Assembly (NCBI GenBank): GCA_016648135.1
Contig: JADDOH010000162.1
Span: 208,969 to 272,968 of the forward strand
DNA length: 64,000 bases
Direction of reading: 5' to 3'
Source of the DNA: Agrypnia vestita
Lineage: Eukaryota; Arthropoda; Insecta; Trichoptera; Phryganeidae
A model generated the notes under the pieces. The model was not told where the DNA came from and searched no databases. It worked only from the letters and a program-made list of their open reading frames with translations. Positions 56,955-64,000 of the stretch are shown one piece after another. The position numbers and the translations under genes are program-made. Within the stretch, counting starts at the first letter, position 1. Every line of letters starts with the position of its first letter.

Positions 56955-57806
56955 AAATTAATGTATTCTAGATAGATATAATTCAATGTCAATGATTTCT
57001 GATTATGATTTTTGTATTCATTTAACTATGCATCGCCGGCATGCAAAATGATTTGCCGATTTTGAAGATTTTGATTTCTTCCCAAAAACATTCCTTACCT
57101 CAAATTACTTTACTTTAAAATATTAATGTCACTGATGAGTAAAAATCTATGTATTTGAAAACATCAAAAAATAAAAAAGATAAAAAATTTAATAAAAAAT
57201 ATTAAAGGTTGCCACCGGGATATCCCGAACTTTTCCGATTCGGCGAACTGCGTTTACCAAATTTACTTTGTCAATCATTTTATCAAAATATATTTTCGAT
57301 ACATTGGTTTTTTGTGCACTTAGGTACTTCCACGAGATACATACAGATGGCGACGCCATCGAGATACACTTTGTAATTAAAAATTAATGTATTCTAGATA
57401 GATATAATTCAATGTCAATGATTTCTGATTATGATTTTTGTATTCATTTAACTATGCATCGCCGGCATGCAAAATGATTTGCCGATTTTGAAGATTTTGA
57501 TTTCTTCCCAAAAACATTCCTTACCTCAAATTACTTTACTTTAAAATATTAATGTCACTGATGAGTAAAAATCTATGTATTTGAAAACATCAAAAAATAA
57601 AAAAGATAAAAAATTTAATAAAAAATATTAAAGGTTGCCACCGGGATATCCCGAACTTTTCCGATTCGGCGAACTGCGTTTACCAAATTTACTTTGTCAA
57701 TCATTTTATCAAAACATATTTTCGATACATCGATTTTTTGTGCACGTAGGCATTTCCACGAGATACATACAGATGGCGACGCCATCGAGATACATTTTGT
57801 TGTGAC
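56955..57806. repeat. 427-bp tandem duplication, two copies
   Basis: The unit runs from AAAATTAATGTATTCTAGAT through CCGATTCGGCGAACTGCGTT to CAGATGGCGACGCCATCGAG. ATGTATTCTA starts at 56961 and 57388. Few differences are visible. The 15-bp palindrome GATGGCGACGCCATC ends each copy. Confidence 0.93.
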
Positions 57807-58616
57807 AGTTCGGCGATCCCATAGAAACCAGCGAAATGAGTGCGAAGCGACCAGCGACAGTAAATTAAGAGAGTACCTAACAGGCGTTCAAAAGAATGTG
57901 CGATCACCGACGTGTGAACATTCTTGAAAGACGAGTATAAAGTGTTCCACAGACATGTGAATATACTCGGATTCCCTTATTTGCAAAAAAAGTCCAAATT
58001 ACATTATAAAGCCACTCAAGTTCGTAATCAGTGACTATTTTTTATTATATATATATCAATGAGTTTCAAGATTCATTTGCTTTCCACCACAGCTTTTCGT
58101 GACAATATATTATAAAGCTTATTATTACAAAGTGAAATCCATCTATACCTAAATTATCGCCGCATGATAAAACGTTGAGGATCTTAGAAAATGAAGAAAA
58201 AAAAAATAAAAACAAATTGCAGGGCGTCGGAAATGTTCCTCTATCCTATTCTCCCGATTTCGCAAACAATTCTCGGCATCCTCAGTCAGCAAATTCTTTT
58301 CGAGCCAACCACCCCAATAATTCTCCGGGCACAGAATTTTTACTACTGCGCAATCTTTGGGCGGAGAAAACCGCTCCATTGCTTCCAAAACGGTTCGGGA
58401 GACCCCAGAATACAATATTTTAAATGAATATTTATAGACCGCATTATGTCCAGCCAACGCGCTCGTATTTTCTCTTTGCTATGTTTTCTATGTATGCGTT
58501 AAACCAATTTTGACCTTTTTATCTTAATATTTCTTCAATTGTGTAAATGTTTCCTATTCATCCAATCTCATTTTTATTCAAATTTTTATACAAAAGCCTA
58601 ATTGCTTATTTTTAAT

Positions 58617-58725
58617 TAAGAATGTTTTTAGGTTTTCACGGACACTCAGAATCTTCTGGTTTGTGTCTTCTGGGGTATTATGCCGTGTTTTTTACGACCT
58701 TTCTGGCCGATGTTTCGGATCCCGT
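58617..58725. mobile_element. Half copy of the foldback repeat
   Basis: TTTTTAGGTTTTCACGGACA, GGGGTATTATGCCGTGTTTT and CTGGCCGATGTTTCGGATCCC match the left arms of the two complete elements and stop exactly at the stem-loop motif. Confidence 0.75.
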
Positions 58726-58780
58726 TATAAATATACAAAAGAAAAATTGAGGTGGAATTGATTTTTTAACAAAAAAAGAA

Positions 58781-58921
58781 ATGCGAACACGCAATACGTG
58801 TCATTCTTACTATTTTCGAACTTAGCTAAGCGCTTGTGCTATGAAAATAGGACTAACTTGATGGTCTGACCTTTGGATCATGAGGCAAGAATCCTAACCA
58901 CAAGACCAACAAGCTACTAGT
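58781..58921 (-). mobile_element. SINE-like repeat with tRNA-like head
   Basis: The minus strand begins TTGTTGGTCTTGTGGTTAGGATTC, resembling the 5' half of a Glu-type tRNA, then GCCTCATGATCCAAAGGTCAG, and ends GACACGTATTGCGTGTTCGC. That last motif is also at 28757 and 40096. Confidence 0.5.
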
Positions 58922-60008
58922 TTTAAAAAAATATTTCCAATAAAATGTAGGTTACATAGATTCCAGAGAAATTTTCTTGAGAAGTGACAGGTTTTTTGTA
59001 TTTATCTGAGAAATACCTTAGTGGGATATTGCTGCCTTTACTTTTATACCCCTTGAACACAAAATCAATAATTGCTGTTGTATATTTATTGATTTCGAAT
59101 ACATGCATAATTATTTACAAAACCCGTATCAAAATATTAATCAAAATTGTTTTTTTAAATAATTCAAATTTTCTGTTCTCCATCGCTCTAATGTTTATTT
59201 TTTTTAAAAACTAACCCATAAAAAACAAGTTTTTATTATACTCCCTTTCTCATTTGTATTGTTTCCAATTTGATATTCTGTCAACATATTCCTCTTGCTT
59301 TAAGTTCATGTTAAAATCTATTCCATGTATATTAAATATTATCCTTAAAACTTATAGAATATTGGAAACGTAATAATTGCTATAGGGGAGCACGGCGTCG
59401 ACGAAACCGTCTGATCGGACCCATGGCTCGAGTCAAACTAATTGAAACAGGTTTCGCGACTTCTCCAAACGACGGGCTCCTTTCTCATTTCTATGGTTTC
59501 CAATTTTCGAAAAATCCAAAATTATACTATAATAATTTAAAAAAAATAAACGAAAATTTGTTAGATCATTTTTAGTGTCGCCACAAGTCTGCCTGAAAAG
59601 TTTCCGCTCGATTGGATCACGGGAAAAGGGTTAAAAATCGTTCCAATGTTTTTTCGGCAGACAATCAGACGCTACGAGTTAAAAGAAAGCGAGTAAATGC
59701 GTTTGAGTACATTCATTCGACTGAAAATACTGTAAGTAAATATCTATTTCATGTTTCTATACTTTTAACATGCACCCTCCCAATTGACCAATCAATTGGG
59801 ATAATAAATAACCCATGAGAGGCTTCGCCTTTTATATATTATCCCTAAAATTACATCCCCTTAATGTAAAACTTATATCTCATAATTATTATGTAATAAT
59901 TATTAATAACAAAGCAACAACTGCCTTTTTTTCTTTTATTATGTAGAACAAAACGAAAATGCTCTTCATAATGTGGGAAATCTTCTTGCGCGAAGCAGAA
60001 ACAAGTTT

Positions 60009-60118
60009 CAGACAGTCTACCTTAGTTTTGTACAATTAGCACACTGCGTATTCATTCTGGAATCAGACAGTCTACCTTAGTTTTGTACAATTAGCACACT
60101 GCGTATTCATTCTGGAAT
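60009..60118. repeat. Perfect tandem duplication, 55-bp unit
   Basis: CAGACAGTCTACCTTAGTTT through GCGTATTCATTCTGGAAT occurs at 60009 and 60064 without change. Confidence 0.93.
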
Positions 60119-61629
60119 CAGCTGACAGCTTGTGATTTTGATATAATTTAAAAATGAAAATAAATATAATCAACTATTTGTATTTTTATTTAATTATCAA
60201 AATACACAATTTTCTATGTAACAATGCCCATGCTTCCAGATGGAACAAATAATTATAAGATGTAAAATAATAAAAAGGTATAAAAATTTAAAATGTAAAC
60301 ATATTTTTCAATGAACATCACTTAGGTATCAATGGCACTTTTCTCAAAGCTTTAACTGGCGGTCGAAATATATAATTAAAACTAGGACATTTTAGACGGG
60401 TTATAACTAGTATTTAAATAAATATCTTTCATTATTACAATAAGTTGAGAAATTCCGAGAAGCTGAAAAATAATTATTTATAATGTTTTATAGAAAATAA
60501 TAATTAAACGGAATACCGCGAAAACGTAATTTAAAATTTGAAATCATAGATTGAGAATTACCTTAAAGTGAGGCGAACAGGGGATGAAGAAATTTCGAAG
60601 GGGTGGGGTGGTCTGCCCGCACAAACTTTGTACAATTAAGTCCCTTTTCTCCCTTTTGTCACCCCGCCGGCGAGATGAGAAGGGACGTATTAAATTCGGC
60701 AAATCAATTTGGATACATTTCATTTTATTTTCCCTCGACTCTTTCTCGGATTGGAAGAAACTCAGTTGAGGACATAGCAACTCCGCGTCACTTTTCATTT
60801 GCGGAAATTTCCTAGACGCCACGTTGACAAATACCAAAAAGTTGTTGACGCAATTTCAATAAAAAACTAATCAGTAACATTTTTCGCTGTATTTTCTCAG
60901 TATCACGATTAATATTCGGTGCCTGATGGGAAAAGTTTTTACGTGTGTCTCAGTTTTTTTTTTTTGTGAATTATTAATGAAGATTCATTCGACCTCATCA
61001 CTCACGTTGGCATTACGTCAAGAGAAGATCGATCATTTTGCCTGTTTTTTTTTTATCGGCAACCGAATTCGTCGATAAAAGAAATCATTGTTATCAATTT
61101 ACCGGCCGTATTCTGAAAACAATATTGCTAACCCAACACTAAAAAATAGACAAGACAGTCCACCTTATTCAGTGGTTCCTACCCCAACACTCAAAAATAA
61201 GGAACATTATTGATTCGATTATGGACAGCATTTATTGATGGCAGTGTAATCACCTAATTAATTTACATTTATGACTTTTACAATTTTAGATGAGACCGTA
61301 AATGTGCATGGTCTAATTTGTGTGATATGTTGATTGAGAGGAATGTGGAAAATGAGGGATTCATTCATAATTGTCATTAAATACCCAAGAAAAATTGTTG
61401 ATGTTTACATACATTATGGTGTAATAATATTCTTCAACATTCAACAGTAATGGGATATAAACTGTTTTAAATTTAAATAGGTACAACAACATTTTTTTAC
61501 ACATAGGTAGGTACATGTTTTTTAATTTCGGACCTTTACGACATCTGTGTATTCTTAAAAATACCTGTTTCAAAGCGATATTTATATTATCAGGCAAAGC
61601 AGTCATTACAATCTGGAGTTTCCTTTAAA

Positions 61630-61660
61630 ATATAATAATAATAATAATAATAATAATAGG
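61630..61660. repeat. (TAA)n microsatellite
   Basis: About nine TAA/AAT units. Confidence 0.9.
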
Positions 61661-62009
61661 TCTTTATTTCAGCTTGTTGAGAATATATACATATAGTAAA
61701 AATAGAAAACCAACAACAGACATACAAGTAGAATAAGAAATAAAAACATGTCGAAATTAAAAATAGAAAGTAAAAAATAATAATAAAAATAGATAAATAC
61801 ATAAAAAATATATTTTTTTTATGAATATTTTATAAAATAAGTACTAATGTTATTTTAAAAATTGGTAGAAATCAGTTTGTTTCACACACATCTGCTAATT
61901 TCTTCATTCAAAGAGTTCAAATATTAAATTTAAGACCATATTTTTACCACAGAGATAGAAACCTTGACATATGATAGATGTCTTGATGTTTCTCTATGTA
62001 TTTTTGAGT

Positions 62010-62515
62010 ATTGGGTAACAATCACGTGTAATGACCCAGCTAGATAGTGGGTCCTCGTCAAATGACGGTATGTATTCAAAGAGATGCTTTCTATTATATG
62101 AAAAATATTATTCAGTCGTAAAATAGTTGACGCGAGTTTAATTTTATTATTATATTTTTCATTTCGATCTCCTGGTCGCGGACAACCACTGTGATGAACC
62201 ACGGTAGATAGTGGGTCCTAATCATATCGAGCAGACTGTATTTAATGTCGAAATGATGTTCAATTAATAATATTAAGCATTTTATTGTCTTTCAATATAA
62301 ATCGTTCTCCTGGTCACGGTAAGCACTATGATGATCCAGATAGATAGAGGGTCTTCCTAACGTATTAAAGATGAATTCTGTATTAATAATTTATTTAAAA
62401 TATCAATGCTTACTCGTCGCGAGTTCAAATTTAATTTTATCTACTATGTTCAATTGATTTGCCAACTCCTGGCCGCGGCTAACAATGTGATGAATCCTAT
62501 GGGGTGACCCGTCAA
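62010..62515. repeat. Diverged tandem repeat, about 150-bp spacing, four copies
   Basis: CTCCTGGTCGCGG..AAC, TGTGATGAACC and GATAGTGGGTCCT..TC recur near 62030, 62170, 62310 and 62465, separated by AT-rich spacers. Confidence 0.7.
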
Positions 62516-63594
62516 AAATACGTCATGGAAAATAATATTAAATAATATAAATTTCATTGCAATGAATAAAGTCATTTGCCGTATGATGTTAGCGAAAATA
62601 GTTGTATGGCGCGGGTGGCAACGGCTGAGGTCGACAGATACGCTGTAACTATAAAAGGATCGCGGAATAAAATATTATACCTTCTTGAAATATTATAAAT
62701 AATGTATTCTATACAATATTAATACTCTGCCTGTGCTAACTATACATTTAACTAAAATATATATTATTAACTGGAAATAATTATTCTGTGAAAATTGCGC
62801 TTTTGAATGCAAAATTAACTAAAAATATTAACTAAAATATTTCTAACTTGCTGTTGAATATTACCTATAAAGATATTGACTAAAACTTTTGCTTTGAATG
62901 GAATATTAACTACTTCTCTCATCAAATATTATTCTGCAGCAAATATTCAATGAAATTATAGGAACTAAAATATTTCTATCATCTTGGGTTCGCATACTAT
63001 ATTGAAAATACCTAATGCCCTTTGCATTTACTAAGTATATTACCTAAATAGCCACAGCTATACCATCCTGTCCGTCAGGGACTAAACATAAAACATGGTT
63101 ATATTTCTAAAAGTGCTACCTCTTACGCGACAAAAATACCTATTGCAGTCGGGCTATGAATATGAACTATTTCCGCCTCATAATGGCGCCTGGAACCAAT
63201 ACTAAAAACCTCACTAGAAATAATAAATGCGACTAAATCTCGATAAATACAATATATACTATTCGTAATACGTCGTTGAATTGGCACATGAATCGTCTAA
63301 TGGATGAAGGACCCCGTTGTGTATCGTAATAACTTCAAATTCTTTTATAGGAGCAGTGTGGAAACAATTGCATAATATTACGTAATAAAAACATCTAACG
63401 AACCTAATAATCTATACATTTATGTTACAATAAAAATACGTACACTAGAATGAATTCATGTATTAGAAATAAAACATTTTCGATTTGAGGACAAACCAGT
63501 AGAATTGTCCGAACGTTGCAAAGGGAAAAATTCACACATATTAAATACCACTGAAATTAATAATTATAAACACTTTGTATTAGCAAATTCTTAC
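62516..63594. other. AT-rich, nothing clear
   Basis: TTAACTAAAATATT-like words recur at 62745-62960. No gene or known repeat was recognised. Confidence 0.4.
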
Positions 63595-63626
63595 CTTGAA
63601 TGGTTTCGTCCTAGACGAGTATGAAC
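63595..63626 (-). CDS. Candidate upstream exon of the CUB/LDLa gene
   Basis: A 32-bp segment lies between an acceptor (AACAG) preceded by a T-rich tract and a perfect donor (TCAAG|GTAAGA). Read from phase 0 it gives VHTRLGRNHS plus the two bases needed to start exon A, so the joined protein would read NHSRFGAPSAP. The phase match could be chance (one in three), the exon is tiny and the intron would be 9.5 kb. A stop lies just upstream in this frame, so it cannot be extended without the acceptor. Weak candidate. Confidence 0.3.
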
Positions 63627-63814
63627 CTGTTCATATTAGTTGCGTGAGAAAATAATACATATATTTGCTATTTACGAAATACGACATTTTTGAAGCGAAA
63701 CTTCTTTATAAATAAGTAGATAAGGTCTCGGGGATGGTTTGTTCGAAAGGATTCTACAACAGCCCGTGAGTTTATATGAAATAATAGTTTCTTTGAATGC
63801 TAAATTTTGGTTTT

Positions 63815-64000
63815 TTTTAAAACCCTCAGCATCTCTGCTGAGAGGGGTAGAGGCCCCGCGCCCGCCTAAACCCGGTGGCCGACTTCCTAAGTGACTAAAC
63901 GGCCCCCCTTGTTCCTCCGGAACTTACTGCATCCCGAGACGCTATCTCTTCTTTACGAGATGTGATCCTGTGACGCCTCTCCTTTAGGCTTATAATTGAG
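63815..64000. other. GC-rich segment at the window edge with a hairpin
   Basis: An abrupt rise in GC content begins with the hairpin CCTCAGCATCTCTGCTGAGAGG and continues with CCCGCGCCCGCCTAAACCCGG and CCTCCGGAACTTACTGCATC. No open frame runs to the edge. This looks like the end of a transposable element or a 5' UTR cut by the window; undecided. Confidence 0.35.

Larger units (their letters stand above)
54051..63594. other. Upstream or first-intron DNA, no confirmed exon
   Basis: No signal-peptide exon could be fixed. Multi-frame openings at 58149-58457 and 60544-60837 lack recognisable domains. Repeats in this stretch are listed separately. Confidence 0.4.

Noticed and set aside
56955..57806. 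Pair of LTRs of a retrotransposon
   Set aside because: The two 427-bp copies abut directly with no internal region, primer-binding site or polypurine tract; a tandem duplication explains them.
58149..58457. 102-residue minus frame, considered as an upstream exon of the CUB gene
   Set aside because: No matching donor in the needed phase and no signal peptide; three frames are open together, so it is not reliable.
60544..60837. 97-residue minus frame with a donor-like AAG|GTAATT end
   Set aside because: Would leave phase 0 or 1, while exon A needs two bases from upstream; no recognisable sequence.

Overview
This window looks like nuclear DNA of an insect. It is very AT-rich and repeat-dense, it holds one split gene with GC-rich exons in long AT-rich introns, and it carries an internal stretch of TTAGG, the insect telomere unit. 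A Helitron-like repeat that opens TCTATACTAATA and closes near CTAGT points to Lepidoptera, but that is an inference. No bacterial, viral or CRISPR features were seen.

One gene dominates. It lies on the minus strand and I assembled it exon by exon from splice sites and reading phase. Twelve exons between 54050 and 22653 join without a phase break and give 880 residues ending in a stop codon. The protein has four CUB domains (the fourth diverged), one LDL-receptor class A module, one membrane segment and a short basic cytoplasmic tail of about 40 residues. This layout recalls the LEV-10 and Neto families of CUB/LDLa receptor-clustering and auxiliary proteins, so I call it a LEV-10/Neto-like type I membrane protein without a gene symbol. 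The signal peptide exon was not found; a weak candidate upstream exon lies at 63595-63626. Two exons (36657-36777 and 24067-24240) are not evident as intact open frames and were placed by phase and CUB continuity.

Layout: 1-3880 has no gene and holds a 108-bp tandem duplication and TTTA microsatellites. 3885-6700 is a tandem-repeat tract (325-bp units, 77-bp units, then a decayed relative). 7661-8925 is an (ATC)n-bearing minisatellite of about 63 bp. 8930-10210 has GC-richer open frames I cannot identify. 10526-11331 is a 168-bp satellite. 11340-22270 is mostly plain AT-rich DNA with a tRNA-like sequence, a large foldback and a LINE remnant. 22277-54050 is the gene, its introns packed with MITEs, two dead mariner-type transposons, an array rich in heat-shock-element-like sequence, TTAGG repeats, a Helitron-like copy and LINE debris. 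54050-64000 is upstream or first-intron DNA with duplications, a long palindrome, SINE-like and foldback fragments.

The points most worth a second look are: a perfect 101-bp tandem duplication that copies a coding exon's end together with its splice donor; a 1.5-kb minisatellite full of GAAnnTTC arrays; foldback repeats and a MITE carrying hammerhead-ribozyme-like cores; a Pro- and Arg/Gly-rich insertion inside CUB2; and interstitial TTAGG beside an exon.
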